Of a stretch of 64,000 nucleotides of DNA, positions 36,321 through 47,862 are shown one piece after another. Both the position numbers and the translations under genes were made by a program. The stretch spans positions 1,357,001 to 1,421,000 of the forward strand of contig JACCIC010000139.1 in assembly GCA_018907035.1 (NCBI GenBank). The letters run 5' to 3'. This stretch comes from Sycobia sp. Sy_11 (taxonomy: Eukaryota > Arthropoda > Insecta > Hymenoptera > Epichrysomallidae). The stretch's first letter is position 1. Each line of letters starts with the position of its first letter. A model generated the notes under the pieces. It saw nothing but the letters and a program-made list of their open reading frames with translations. It searched no databases and was not told the DNA's origin.

Positions 36321-36444
36321 GCCCCGCCCCGCGCGACGGCCAGCGGTGTCGGAGCGTATGTAGACCGGGAGAAATCGATAACGAGATACTCGCGTCTCGA
36401 TCCCGGTCGTCCCTTGACAGAGGGGAGCCGTATTCGCGAACCGG

Positions 36445-36476
36445 GCGCGGGAGGGAGGCGCGGGAGGGAGGCGCGG
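36445..36476. repeat. 13-bp tandem repeat, about 2.5 copies
   Basis: Unit GCGCGGGAGGGAG, two full copies plus GCGCGG. Confidence 0.9.
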
Positions 36477-36539
36477 TGGGCCGAAACGCGGATAAAAATA
36501 ATAAATATGAAAACTAACCGCTCTGCGCGAATTTTCATT

Positions 36540-37660
36540 CGGATTTCATGATTGTTTTTTTTTTTTTTTTTATTTTCATTTTGGTAAATCGATGCTCTTG
36601 GAGTTGTGGTTTCTGAATCTCTTGATTCCCAGTTTGAATTTTTTCAATATTAAAACTACAGTTGAATTGCGGTTGCATACAAGCAGAATGAGTTATTTGT
36701 GTGAGCCCGAATCGTTTTTGCCCAGGATCAATTTGAAATTGCCTTTAATAATGCGGTTTCACTTCAATATTATCAACATGACCATATCTTTCAATTATTC
36801 TCGTTTAATTTAAATACATTCTTCCGATTCAAATGAAATTGCACTCGGCAAAAAACAAAATTAATAAGAAGATGCAGTTGAAGATTTTCTTCACTCTTTG
36901 GTTCGAAATCATAATCGTAGTTGAAGCAACTTATTTGTTTGTTATACTATTTTTTAACTATTAACAATTATTCATTGTAGTAAATGCTACATTGAACAAG
37001 CGGGAAAACGTTGAAAAAAGAGAAGACGATAAGACTGATAAAAATATGTATTAATTATTTAATTATTACTTTTCATATATTTTTTAATGTTTAGCACCAT
37101 TATTTGATTGAAACTTTATGTTTATTTTTCCATCGTGAGAATCAATTACAATATTATTTCAACAAATTGTATTTTTTATGCTGATTTATATATAAATATT
37201 GAAAGAATAAAATATCTTTCAATCAAAATTGTAGATTTCATTATAATACATAATTGAGCACCAGTTTAACTTTAAAATTATAACTTTAAGGACATTTTTC
37301 GAATATACATTTGCCATATTTACTAACTTAAAATTTTACTTTTAGCTCGTAAGATTTTCCTACCTCGGTTAATTCGAAAGTAAATTGTTTCATAGGCTAA
37401 AAAGTTAACCGGCACAAGCCTGTCGAAGCTTACTATTTTTTTCCTTGTTCTATTAGATCTGTTTTGCATTTGTGAACACAATTCTAAAAAACTAAAAACA
37501 TTAAATGCTTAATGCAAGCATTGTTTACGCAACCCATTACTCAAAACGACCCAAAATTCCGTATCCTCGAAAAAATTACTTTACACTGTGCACGTGCAAT
37601 ATGCGTTATACAATGTATTTTATGAAGATTTACAACTTTTGTAAAAAGTACTTGTATTAT
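36540..37660. other. AT-rich stretch without gene
   Basis: Opens with a poly-T run (36555-36570). The 73-codon frame at 36592-36813 is Leu/Asn/Phe-rich with no recognisable motif. Otherwise featureless. Confidence 0.5.
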
Positions 37661-37665
37661 TGTAA

Positions 37666-37860
37666 ACGATTGCTAGAGTGATCGATTTCGTGCGCCACCT
37701 ATTAGCCCCTTTGGAACTATTCGTCGGGCATTCGATCGACGCGGAAATCGAACTGCGTGTATTAAATATCGACTACATGCTCATATTCTATATTGGAACT
37801 AGATTTATACGTTGCCCAATTTCTAAATACAAAAGTATGAACGTACCGAAGGAAACATGA
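37666..37860 (+). CDS. Short open frame, protein-like but unrecognised
   Basis: A 64-codon frame following a stop at 37663-37665 and ending in TGA. The product is balanced in composition, with hydrophobic and acidic residues mixed (VIDFVRHLLAPLELFV at its start), unlike the low-complexity frames around it. It lies at the boundary between AT-rich DNA and a CpG island. It may be an exon; the upstream AG (37675-37676) lacks a pyrimidine tract. No domain recognised. Confidence 0.15.
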   Translation, partial: TIARVIDFVRHLLAPLELFVGHSIDAEIELRVLNIDYMLIFYIGTRFIRCPISKYKSMNVPKET

Positions 37861-37869
37861 TAATTCGAT

Positions 37870-38047
37870 GAAAAATCGCAAAGAGCCTCGATTTCCATTG
37901 TTTTATCCATGTGTCAGTCGCATTGCGTCTAGGAACCGGACAATGCATCTGCCGTGTCGCGAAAGTACGCCGGCACACGCAGTTGCGCTCGCGCTCATTT
38001 CACGGCCGATCTGCGCAGCCATTTAGCCGTATTGCACGCACGGCGCG

Positions 38048-38078
<31 letters not shown>

Positions 38079-38600
38079 AATTAGAGAGGTGCCCGATCAC
38101 GGACGCGGTTACGCGCGACCGATTAGAATTGGATCCGCGGCGCATCTTGCGACGAGCCGAGCCGGGCGGCCCTCGCTGCTCCTCGCCATTGATTCGCTCT
38201 CGTTGGACCGAGGCTGTACCCCCACCCCCCTCTCCCCCGCTGCCCCACACACCCCAGACACTCGTCGCTCGACCCTGCTCTTTTCCGGCTAATTAGCGTT
38301 CGGCCACGCGCCGGCTCGTTCTACTGGGCTCGATGGCGAGCGGGCGGACGGGCTGTCCGGTCGCGCCGAGCCTCGGAATCCAGGAGCGCGCCTCGGGCGT
38401 GGCGCAGAAAACGCGACTTGGCGCAGCGCGGCGGATTGTACGCGCCGCGCGGATATCGGCCTGTCCGGCCGCGTTGTCGGCGACGCGAGGGGACGTCGCA
38501 GCGTATGCGGGGTTCGTTGACGAAACTTTTCCGTGGAAATTCTCGCCTCCGCTGGCTGCTGGGAATATTTACGCGATTTTTTTCGTTACTGTAATTAATT
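37870..38600. other. GC-rich, CpG-dense island
   Basis: Contains a CG/CA repeat and a frame from ATG at 38333 (90 codons, Ala/Arg-rich start). Several frames are open by composition. No domain or splice evidence. Confidence 0.5.
38042..38079. repeat. (CG)n(CA)n compound microsatellite
   Basis: CG units pass directly into CA units. Confidence 0.95.
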
Positions 38601-39529
38601 TATAATTATGCTAATTTATAAATCCAGGAAGATTAACGTGGAATTATATTGATCGTCTTTGCTTAATAGCGGCTCTGCTGAATTTCAGATTGAAAGCCCA
38701 TCATTATCCCGTATGAAAAGTTGCCTGCAAAAATAATAATTAGAGCCGTATGATAATTGAATCTATTGTCATGTTTTGAGAAATCGAGGGGTAGTTTATG
38801 CTTTAAAATTCTAAGTAATTTATGGAACATGTATTTATGGATTTTGCTTAATAATCAAAGTTTTATAACCTAAAATCCTTATGATTTTGTGATTTATAAT
38901 TTTAGTGTTATAAATATTTAGATATTGTAGATATACAAATTATAAATCTCATTGTTGTAATTTTTATAATTGAAATTGTTATAAATATTTACGTCTTGAT
39001 TTATGTATAAGAATATCAATATATTTTTAAAGTACTTATAAACTAAAAACTCTTTTTAACATTTAACAATCAATAAAAACAAATTGGAGAATTTTCAGTG
39101 TTCGAAATTTAAGTTTGAATTAGATTACGTTTATTAATATCTATTAATATAAATATAAATATATATTAATAGAATTATATATTATTTTTAATTTCATTGG
39201 ACTGTAAGACCAATAGAAATATTACTTAATTTTATCTTACGTTTAAATGGAATTTTACTTCATTAAAATGAAATTTTACTAGATTGCTTATATTAATTAT
39301 TAATATAAGTTTGTACTATTGCACGATAACAAAAGTACTCACAATCAGATTTATAAAGTTGTTTTCATTCAATGTTTTACCTTATTGTCAATTTTATACC
39401 ATAACTAAATACATTAATTAAATCAGTAATCAGTTACAACACAAAATAAGTAAAAATGTCCTCGTTACAATTATCGCCAGCATCGCTGAAGTATTCGCAA
39501 GTCTAATCGTAAGTATTTCCATGTAGAAT

Positions 39530-39583
<54 letters not shown>

Positions 39584-40540
39584 GGTCCATTAGACTAATT
39601 TAATAATAATGAGAATGGTAATAAGGCTACGACAAGAAATTTAATTAGCTAAACTCGTACATTTGAACAATTATATAAATGAATTTCTTACTTACATAAT
39701 GAAATGATATTGTATTTTAACTTGATTCGCGAGTAAGATTGTACTTCTGACTACGTGTTACAATTGGGGTAGGACTCGGGAAAAACGTTGTTGGACAAGT
39801 TCTAACGCTACGATTTATGTTATGCGAGTGCGGCAAACGAATTTGTCCGGGAATTTTTTTTTTTCTATACAAAAACCAGTATTAATACCGGGTAATGCGG
39901 TTAATTGTCTAAAAATATATTTGCCAATCGAAGAACTTCGGTTATTTGCTGCGCGAGCAAAATCTGTACACTTGTAGTAATTTATTCGATATTTTATACA
40001 CCTTTGAGCGTTGGCTGCATCGAAGGAGATTTATACGCTCTTCTTTTCGTCACTGTTGAAATAATACAACACATCGTTTTAATACAAAACACGATGTTAA
40101 TATCGGTGAAAATGAAACGAGCGCGCGCTTTTCTTATCGAGACGTACGGATATTGCCTCGTTTGAAAGTGGATTCCATTGCTATCAATTAATATGCGCGG
40201 AATGGATTGTAAGAGGAAAAAATTTCAAAGCTACAGCAGAATGCTAATTTCTTAAGTTTTATTGTATCAGAATATGTACATTGAAATACCGCATGGATGA
40301 TATATATATATATATGTATATACATACAAATCAGAAATATAGCATATTGATGCAGTGCCATTAATCAAGTTTTGTATTGAAGCATGGATGATTTATATTT
40401 TTATGTAAATCTCGATTATTATATATGTATCTCAAATTTTTCTTAAAAAAACATATAATATATTCTAAAAGTATATGTTGAGAAATATATTTTTTTGCTT
40501 TTTCCAGTGTATATATAGAATAATTTACATATGCGGGAAA
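38600..40540. other. Long AT-rich stretch
   Basis: No gene seen. A consensus-like donor GTAAGTAT lies at 39510, shortly after an ATG in good context (39455) whose frame stops just before it. The 86-codon frame at 39905-40165 is Ile/Val/Cys-rich, with no motif I recognise. Confidence 0.5.
39535..39581. repeat. (TA)n microsatellite
   Basis: Pure TA run. Confidence 0.97.
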
Positions 40541-40643
40541 AGTACGTCGAATTACAAGACGGCGCGGCGCCGGGATCGTGCATCAGCTTTCCCAAGGATA
40601 AAATTTTAATGCAAAAATTCTGCGTGTGTTACAATCAGTCAAG

Positions 40644-40646
<3 letters not shown>

Positions 40647-40685
<39 letters not shown>
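40647..40685. repeat. (TA)n microsatellite
   Basis: Pure TA run. Confidence 0.96.
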
Positions 40686-40690
<5 letters not shown>

Positions 40691-40878
40691 AACGTATATA
40701 AATCTATGTATGGAAAGATAACTCGCTGACTTTCATCGCTCCGTGATTGCTTTTGCGGTACGTGTGTTGCTCAACTAACGCCGTATATTACATTTAAAGT
40801 ATATAGTTATATATATATGTATATATTTATAGTTATTTCAAAAGAATAAACCGAAAGATCGCGTATATACATACATAC

Positions 40879-40884
<6 letters not shown>

Positions 40885-40927
<43 letters not shown>
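40885..40927. repeat. (TA)n microsatellite
   Basis: Pure TA run preceded by CATA units. Confidence 0.96.
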
Positions 40928-40931
<4 letters not shown>

Positions 40932-41349
40932 TGTCTATACGCATATATATCGAGAAATCGTCGAATCCCTAACTAGAAGTACGTGTCGCGCGTTAATGGA
41001 AATCGAACGCGCGGGAAAGTACAATTGCCGACGCGCCGGTGCCGCGGTGCGCGCATAGTTGCAGGAAGAGTTTTGCCAGCGCGTGCTCGGCATTATCGAA
41101 AGTGTTTACAGGCAACCCGTAACTTTCACGCGAGGGGGTAGACGTAGACGATTTTTTCCCTTTTTCCCCATCTCTCTATTTTTTCTGTATTTTTCTTTTC
41201 TTTTTTCTTTCTTTCTTTTTTACTCGCCCGGGAAGCGAGTGGCGGAGAGGAAGAGCCGAAGCCGTGTAGCGCAGCATTTATATTTACACGAGCGCTTATC
41301 GCGGAATTCCAGCGGGTCGCGATGGAAGATCGGAGCCGGATAGTATAAT

Positions 41350-41375
41350 TTATATATATATATATATATAATATA
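41350..41375. repeat. (TA)n microsatellite
   Basis: Short TA run inside the island. Confidence 0.93.
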
Positions 41376-41901
41376 CATCGCGTAGTATAGTATAGAACAG
41401 GAAAAGAAAGTGTATAAAGAGGGACGGGGCAGGCCGCGTTTGTATTTATATTACGTTTGAGGATCGGAGGCGAGCGCAGCCGGACCGTAGGCGACGCGGC
41501 GCGCGTCGCTTCTAACGAATTAACGATCCGTCGATAATTAGCCGTACGGGACGTCAAACAGCCCCGCAACGCCGCGGCTCGCCTTCGTCCAAAGCGAATC
41601 CCGCGAAAGAGCAAATATTGCACTTGCGCGCCGGCCCGCCCGACCCCTCCCCCCGTCCCTCCCTTTGTGCAACGGCGAGGTGGCGAGAGAGTTCGCTCGA
41701 GATTTCGGACTCGCCCCCACCCCCCCCCCGACAGCGTGGACGAGAGGCTGCGGAGTCGAGCGCGGCGCCGTTTAATTATCATAATTGGGGCGTAGTCCGA
41801 CTTGTCGCGGTATCGCACGGGTGCGAAAACATCGGTGTCAAAATCGAGATTCTTGTGTCCGGATGCCGGTCTGGTCTTGAATTCGGCTAAGAGCTCGGGC
41901 A

Positions 41902-42039
41902 ATGCCTAGATCGCTTCTCAGCATTGAGGACGAGCTAGCCGCGACTGGCAATTGTGCGGAAGCCCTTGTCGGCAACGATTGCCCGAAAAAGCGTCAGCTT
42001 TCAATCCCAGAGGCAGGATGCCTGTCCCTGGGAATTTAA
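41902..42039 (+). CDS. 45-codon open frame with hairpins, unrecognised
   Basis: ATG at 41902 opens 45 codons ending in TAA (42037-42039), starting MPRSLLSIEDELAATGNCAE. Composition is balanced, with four Cys, and the flanking DNA changes to poly-A/AT right after the stop. The RNA would fold: CCCAGAGGCAGG (42006-42017) pairs with 42021-42032 across a 3-nt loop, and CGGGCAAT (41896-41903) pairs with 41978-41985. Interpretations: a small protein or last exon, the 3' end of a retroelement, or a structured RNA. No family recognised. Confidence 0.2.
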   Translation: MPRSLLSIEDELAATGNCAEALVGNDCPKKRQLSIPEAGCLSLGI

Positions 42040-42600
42040 AAAAAATAAATGATCCTTAAATTATCGGTATTAGCATTTTCGCGTAATTATTTCTTAAACC
42101 TTCGATTAGGCCATTCGCGGAACAGTACATTTTGATTTAACCACCATGATAATTTTCGGACGTGTTCTGTATTTGTCTAATTTTTGAATAAACTAGAGTA
42201 ATTGAGACATATGAAACAAACATTTTTTTGTTGAAGCGAAAGCAACGTGAACAAATGATGAAGAATGAATTTTTTCTTCTTCAAAACTATATCAATAATT
42301 CTTGCTTAGATTTTAGTTTATTTTTTTGATTTACTTACACAATAGACGTACATTATCATCTTTACATGCAATTTTGGATTTTTTAGTTACAGACGAAGTG
42401 CAAGATCTCCTAACATGACTGGCGTTCCATAACTTTTTTTTTAAAGCAATGCCAAAAAATCGTTATGTAGCGTAAATTAAAATGTTTATTTTATTATAAA
42501 AGAACGTGTAAAGTATATACGATTATCAATAAGTATAATTCATAAACGTTAAAAGAGCTTCCTTAGAAATTAAGAACGCGTTAAAATAAAATTCTCATTG
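42040..42600. other. AT-rich stretch without gene
   Basis: Begins with an A-rich run directly after the small open frame. Otherwise featureless. Confidence 0.6.
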
Positions 42601-43000
42601 CGACGAACGAATCTCGCATAAGTGAACCGAGCCTCGTTTTCCCGCGATACATCGCGCAGCTTCTACCCCCCCCCCCCGCCCCTCCCCGAACCCACCGCGC
42701 AGCCGTCCAGATTACTATAATGACGGATTAGAGCCGTGAGCGGGTCCTTTCATTAAATGGTCTATTCGCATCGCGGATTTGAATTAATCGGACCGACGAG
42801 CTCGTGCTCGCCGAAGCGAGTGCTCACGGAAATCCGCCGCGGGGACGCTACGGATTTCGATTCGATATAAAGAGCAGCGCGCGCAAAGGGAAATTACTAC
42901 GTCGAAAAATTCCGCACGCTAGCTCGACGATTTTAATTCGCATGATAATGCCGAAAACTTTCTGCCGATACGTTTTCCAGGATGATTTGCAATATTGACT
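42600..43000. promoter_or_regulatory. Isolated CpG-rich block, possible regulatory DNA
   Basis: Non-repetitive CpG-rich block of about 400 bp between AT-rich flanks. It has a poly-C run near 42667-42677, TAAT-core motifs (near 42785-42790) and CGCG clusters. It has the look of a conserved noncoding island, but there is no direct evidence. The 64-codon plus frame at 42804-42998 has no known motif. Confidence 0.2.
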
Positions 43001-44440
43001 CGTGCACAGAGCAATTTTGTTACAGCATTTTTCTCAAATTCATTGATTACAAAATGCATCCCTTTTTACTTTTAGTTAATAATTTATGGAGACAATAGTT
43101 TTTTTGTATAGGAATATTTTTCGACTCGAAATATAGTGAAATAGTTATTCGACCCAAGTAGTATTTAAACTTATTAGTCAGGCATAAAAAATTACAATTA
43201 CATTGTCAATTGTTACTGTTTTTATTATCCCTAATATATATGTATTGCATTCAGACAATGCAAAGAAACTTGGTCTTAGCCATTTCTCTGCTGTTCAACT
43301 ACGGCATGTAACTTTATATGTTAGAAACTCCTTATATAGTTGTAGTAACTGATGGACTTGCACCTTGGAAGTTGAGTTGCGGTTGGAAATATTGAAATAT
43401 CTTAAATATACAAATATTTATTTAGTTTTAGATAATGATTTTTAACTCGTCCTATATATTTTAATCTGATAAAAATTTATTAGATTTTAATAACTCAATA
43501 AACAATGATAAGTCGATAAATTTTTGTAAATATAACTGTTAAATTACAAAAAATTATTTATTTTTTTTTAAATCTAAATTTAAAGTAATTTGATTTCAGT
43601 TAGTACTTTTTCCGTTTAATTACTTGAGGTTTGAAATCTAAAGTTTAAATATATTGATTGTGACTTTCAATAACAAGTCAAGTTTTATTTTTCATAAAAT
43701 GAAGCAATAGTTGGAAAGTTTTTCAACCTCAAATTATTAAATCCGCAAGTACTTTCTTTTTTATTTATGCAGTTATATTCGACTTTTACTTCACGCATCC
43801 TATCAACATTAATATACATCTTTACATCGTCAATATAAATTTTTAGAGTTCACGAGTGTGCAATTTATTTAATTCAGTTTAGATGAAAGTTCAATATGTA
43901 TATATATATTGTATTGTCTTAAATACATTGACATGTTTTATTAGTTTTCCGTATTATGTTCTATGTATTTTCAATTTCTTACGAAAAGCAATCATTTACG
44001 AACACATGATGTTATAATTTGGTTTTTAATTGAATCTTTCAAAACTTTTAGTTCACGCTATAATAAATAAAATGAAGGATTTTCAATTTCTGTCTTATAT
44101 AACGAGAACTTTTATTTAAGAAATTCATTTATATTCTTATGTTTTAACTTCTGATAATCGTTATAAATTTTATATGTTCATCAAAGAATATTGTTAACTA
44201 ATGAATATATTGATTTTAAATTTATGGAACAAAATGTTGTCTTTAGAAATACCTTTTATTGACTCCTGGTAGCTAAAACGATTGTTTGAATTTTGAGTTG
44301 AAAAGGCGTTTGTTAGTTCAGAACAGAAATATTTTATTCATAAACGAATTTTAGAATCAAAATACATCGTCCGAATAAAAAATAGTTGGCACATGTTGTG
44401 CATCATTTTGAAATAAAGATTCATATAATGTCATTTTATG

Positions 44441-44492
<52 letters not shown>

Positions 44493-44560
44493 CGATCGTT
44501 ACATTGTTTATTATTGACTAATTTCATACTAAATTCAACTGACTGCAAAGACAAGCTTTA
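43000..44560. other. Long AT-rich stretch without gene
   Basis: Strongly AT-rich. Contains a TA run at 44450-44487. No open frame of 60 codons and no recognisable element. Confidence 0.6.
44450..44487. repeat. (TA)n microsatellite
   Basis: Pure TA run. Confidence 0.96.
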
Positions 44561-44668
44561 TGTGTCGTAAAAATGAGCATAATGCAAATAATTAAGAGCA
44601 TCGACTGTACTTCGCATGACCGCTTCTTGTAGATGTGATTTTAACTTGCTCATCGAATATTTACTTAC

Positions 44669-44752
44669 GTCCCCGAGCCTTATCACTGCGCCCAGGACAC
44701 GGCCGACTTGGTTGACGGATGTCATTAGCGACGTTCTGGCACCGCCCAACAA
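44669..44752 (-). CDS. Candidate 84-bp internal exon, unrecognised
   Basis: On the minus strand, an AG (plus 44753-44754) and a consensus donor GTAAGTAA (GT at plus 44667-44668) bracket 84 bp that is open and exactly 28 codons long. It encodes LLGGARTSLMTSVNQVGRVL followed by eight more residues. The composition is protein-like and the donor is strong, but the acceptor lacks a pyrimidine tract. A plus-strand frame (44616-44879) is open too, so chance cannot be excluded. No partner exons identified. Confidence 0.18.
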
Positions 44753-45042
44753 CTATCGATTATTAACGCGGCCGAACTTCCGAGGCGCGACAATTAATTA
44801 TGTAATTTGCACGGAGACGATCGTCTTCCCTGCTCAAGGGCCGAGAAAAGTGACAAATGCGCCCCACCTGGACGTATAACCGTATCCCCGCGGGCTCGGC
44901 GCGCAAAAGTGCGCAGCGGATGAAAACGTTGCGGCTGAATATCGAATTTTATCCGCGGGACCCGAGAAATCTAATACGTCTCCGCTACCTCGACTACTAT
45001 ATAAATGTATACACACACACACACGCATATATATATAGCATC

Positions 45043-45069
45043 TATATATATATATATATATATATATAT
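45043..45069. repeat. (TA)n microsatellite
   Basis: Pure TA run of about 27 bp. Confidence 0.94.
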
Positions 45070-45229
45070 CTATGTATATACGGACGGCAGGCGCTCGAGT
45101 GCGCCGTGCACGCGACAGGTTTCACCGGAGAGTACCGCAAATTTACCCGCGAGATCTTAGATAGCGAGCTTCCGGGAGCTTCGCGCTGCGACGCCGTGAG
45201 ACGAGGAGTCTCCCGAGGGGAACATGCAC

Positions 45230-45230
<1 letters not shown>

Positions 45231-45270
<40 letters not shown>
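45231..45270. repeat. (TA)n microsatellite
   Basis: Pure TA run flanked by ACGTA on both sides. Confidence 0.96.
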
Positions 45271-45271
<1 letters not shown>

Positions 45272-45782
45272 GTATAAGATTTTATTTCTTCATCCGACGG
45301 CGCGACTTTATACGTATATATAATAGGTATATATACACACATACGTATGTGTATACTTATCTATATAGAAATGCGGGCGAGTCGCGCACCCCTCACGATG
45401 AAAAGCTCGGAAGAAGGAGGGGAGGAGGGGGGACGAAGGCCCCGTGGCGCTCGTGAACTTGAAAGCGTTAATGCGGGCGCGCATAAATATGCCATAAGCG
45501 CCTTTCTTCCCCGGGCGTGCTGTCGCGAGTTGCCCACATATCGATATACGGGGGCACAGAAATGAATCGACGTCGATTAATCTATTACAGAGCGATGAGT
45601 CCGAATTCTAAATAGCCCCGTTGAGAGATTATGTACAAATACGTATTATGTGTGTAAAAGTACGGGGTTTAGATAAGAGAATGAGAAATATAAAAGGGAT
45701 TAAGTGAACTGTTCAAAGTTAGCCTCTCGTTTCAAATATTATAATTACAGTGGGCAGTTGTAAATATGGGTGTATTAGGGGA

Positions 45783-46097
45783 TTAAATTGTGGAGGCTCT
45801 GCGAGTAACATAGATAGCAGTATTCTGTTTTACTATATCATGCTGGTAAACATTTTGGAATTGGAAAGTTCGAGGCACCTGGACATACAAGACTTTAGTT
45901 TTTTCATTAACGAACAATAAAGAGCATCTGATTTCTAATGGGAGAATTTTCAACCACTCGTAGTCAGGCGATGTGTGCTTCAATAGTTTAGTACCTATAT
46001 TGCTAGCAATGAGCGTCACAATATTTTTACAGAGCTTTGAAGCTGTCCAATTTGGCAAAATGTATTGGAATGGAAAAACGAGGGTGTCAATTAAAAT
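45783..46097 (-). CDS. Open frame in AT-rich DNA, unrecognised
   Basis: The minus-strand frame is open for about 104 codons from a stop at plus 46098-46100 to a TAA at 45783-45785, in AT-rich DNA without microsatellites. The sequence is protein-like (for example LPLEIRCSLLFVNEKTKVLY in its middle) with mixed charged, aromatic and aliphatic residues. There is no ATG near its start, so it would be an internal or terminal exon or a pseudogene piece. I recognise no domain. Confidence 0.18.
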   Translation of the reverse strand: MLIDTLVFPFQYILPNWTASKLCKNIVTLIASNIGTKLLKHTSPDYEWLKILPLEIRCSLLFVNEKTKVLYVQVPRTFQFQNVYQHDIVKQNTAIYVTRRASTI

Positions 46098-46801
46098 TTA
46101 AAATTATGTATTCTCTTGACTGATAAAAATTTTATAGTATCATCGGGTTGATGAAGAAGAAAACAGATATGAAAAAATGATTAATTTCTACTTCGATCTC
46201 AAGTAGTATATGACAGCTTTTCTGATCAAGATGTATCATTGCGCATTGTGCTGTCAAAGTACGTTAAATTATTTTTAAAAAATCAGAGAATAGAGATATA
46301 ACATTTTAAAATTTTAATAGAATCAGAAATACACCAGGGACCACACTCTCTTGGGAAAAAAATTTAATCTATGGCAGAAAAAAATTTTTCGTTTAATACA
46401 CAAGTAGTAAAAAAAGTCGTTCGTACAAGATCAACATTGTTCTTTCAAATTTCATAGGGTTCGCTAATAATTAGAAATGTTTTGAAATAGAAATAAATTC
46501 TCTAAATTAAACAGTTTCAAATGTAAATGTGGTTTAGTTAAATACTTGAATAAAAAATTAATTGGTTTAAGAATCGACCTAGCTCGTGAAATTAAAACTT
46601 TTTGGCCAATATTCATCTTTATTTAGCAAGAAATACTATTGGAGGACTGATACAATCAGGCAGCTCTTCGTTAAATTTTCTATACATTGTTTTCCAGAAT
46701 AATTTGCCTTTGCTTTTTCGTACAGTCTCGATCCCGGCAATAGATTCCGCAGTTCAATCGAATCCCTTTCCCTGAATTATTCCTGTGAGACTTATAAATA
46801 G

Positions 46802-46839
46802 CCAGCAGGTAATTTTGTCGCGTTGTATTATCCTGCTGG
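46802..46839. repeat. Inverted repeat, 8+4 bp stem
   Basis: CCAGCAGG (46802-46809) pairs with CCTGCTGG (46832-46839), and TAAT pairs with ATTA just inside it (one bulged T). The loop is about 13 nt. Too short for a typical microRNA precursor. Confidence 0.7.
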
Positions 46840-46907
46840 AACGGCATTATTTTCTATTTCAGTCTGTTATGTACATTATTTTCTTACTCACTCGATTTAA
46901 GCAGGTC

Positions 46908-46955
46908 GTTATCTAATACATGCTAGCGATAGTTATCTAATATGTGCTAGCGATA
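46908..46955. repeat. 24-bp tandem duplication
   Basis: Two adjacent 24-bp copies starting GTTATCTAATA and ending GCTAGCGATA, with two differences. Confidence 0.9.
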
Positions 46956-47238
46956 TTACCTTTTCGAAACTAATCAGTGAATAAAGTTCTATGTTGATCT
47001 TGTCGGCTTAGGTGTCCTTTTTAATTCTGGCATGTACTCGTGTCGTCGATCCATCATTCATGCATTCTCACGTATCGACGCAAGAAATTTTGTTTATTTT
47101 GCGTATACAGATAAAAACGGAACTCTGATTCATCAAAGTATTGGTATTTTTGATCAACTGTAAGAGAGCGTGACATTTACTTTGAACGCAGCTTTCTCAT
47201 CGTCAACTACTATACGATGGCGCGCAATTTCGATTACG

Positions 47239-47273
47239 TTCAATTACGATCAAATACGATTTCAATTACGATC
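47239..47273. repeat. 22-bp tandem repeat, about 1.6 copies
   Basis: Unit begins TTCAATTACGATC; the second copy is cut after 13 bp. Confidence 0.8.
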
Positions 47274-47756
47274 GGACAAAACGGTTTTGGAGACTTTTTT
47301 AATATTATCTGCAAGAAAACGCCCAGTTCGGGCGGTGTGAGCGTCAATCAACATTTGTAGTAGTGCGATCGGATTTTAACTCAGCATCTCACTTCGTTGT
47401 TATCTGTGCAACAAATTTCGAATAGTATTTGTAAAACTTATTTTAGTAGTGTTTTTCTTATCAAAAAGGAATGCTTTATCAACGTACAAAATCCAGATTT
47501 TATCGTTTTCATTAAATAAAGAAAAGTTTTATCACTTGTAACTAACAGTTTTGTGACTTATTGTAACTTTGAAACAAACTTTCTAAGTTCCTTAGAAAGG
47601 TCTAGGAACATACGAATACAGTAATTAAAAATTAAAAATTCTACCTACGTCCAGTGATCTAAAGTGAACTATTACTTTTCTGCTCTTATATATTTTTTTC
47701 AACGAATTAATCTAATTATAACGATAGTCAAGCTGCCAAGGAATATATATGTCCAA

Positions 47757-47862
47757 CCTAATCGTTTTAATGAAGGATAATCTGATCGACACCCTCACCG
47801 AAACTTTATGTGTTTGGAAACTCCGATATTTTGAGCGGTTGCAGATCCTCTTTCAGGATTAA
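47757..47862 (-). repeat. Dispersed repeat family, copy C
   Basis: Read on the minus strand it gives TCCTGAAAGAGGAT, then TATCGGAGTTTCC, AAAGTTTCGGTGAGGG and ATCAGATTATCC: the same blocks in the same order as copies A and B. It lies inverted relative to copy B with about 195 bp between, so the two could pair or could be ends of one element. Confidence 0.6.

Larger units (their letters stand above)
35600..36540. other. GC-rich block with triplet repeats
   Basis: 35630-35880 is intermediate with frames open on both strands (84 codons plus, 60 minus). 36060-36480 is CpG-dense with GGC (36215-36233) and CTC (36289-36320) triplets and a 13-bp tandem repeat (36445-36476). No gene recognised. Confidence 0.5.
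40540..41900. other. TA tracts then GC-rich island
   Basis: Two TA tracts and a TATA-rich stretch are followed by a CpG island (40990-41880). The 258-codon minus frame spanning 41126-41902 passes through a pyrimidine-rich tract and a TA repeat and is Arg/Ser-rich, so I treat it as compositional. Confidence 0.5.
44760..45600. other. GC-rich DNA with TA/CA repeats
   Basis: Contains CA (45010-45024) and two TA tracts. The long plus frame 44857-45456 crosses both TA tracts and reads Ile-Tyr repeats, so it is not a gene. Confidence 0.55.
46100..47750. other. AT-rich DNA with short tandem and inverted repeats
   Basis: Complex sequence with a hairpin (46802-46839), a 24-bp tandem duplication (46908-46955) and a 22-bp partial tandem (47239-47273). 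No gene recognised. Confidence 0.5.

Noticed and set aside
41126..41902. 258-codon minus-strand open frame
   Set aside because: It runs through pyrimidine-rich and TA-rich DNA in a CpG island, with low-complexity Arg/Ser/Lys content and no motif.
44857..45456. 199-codon plus-strand open frame
   Set aside because: Built largely from TA and CA repeats.
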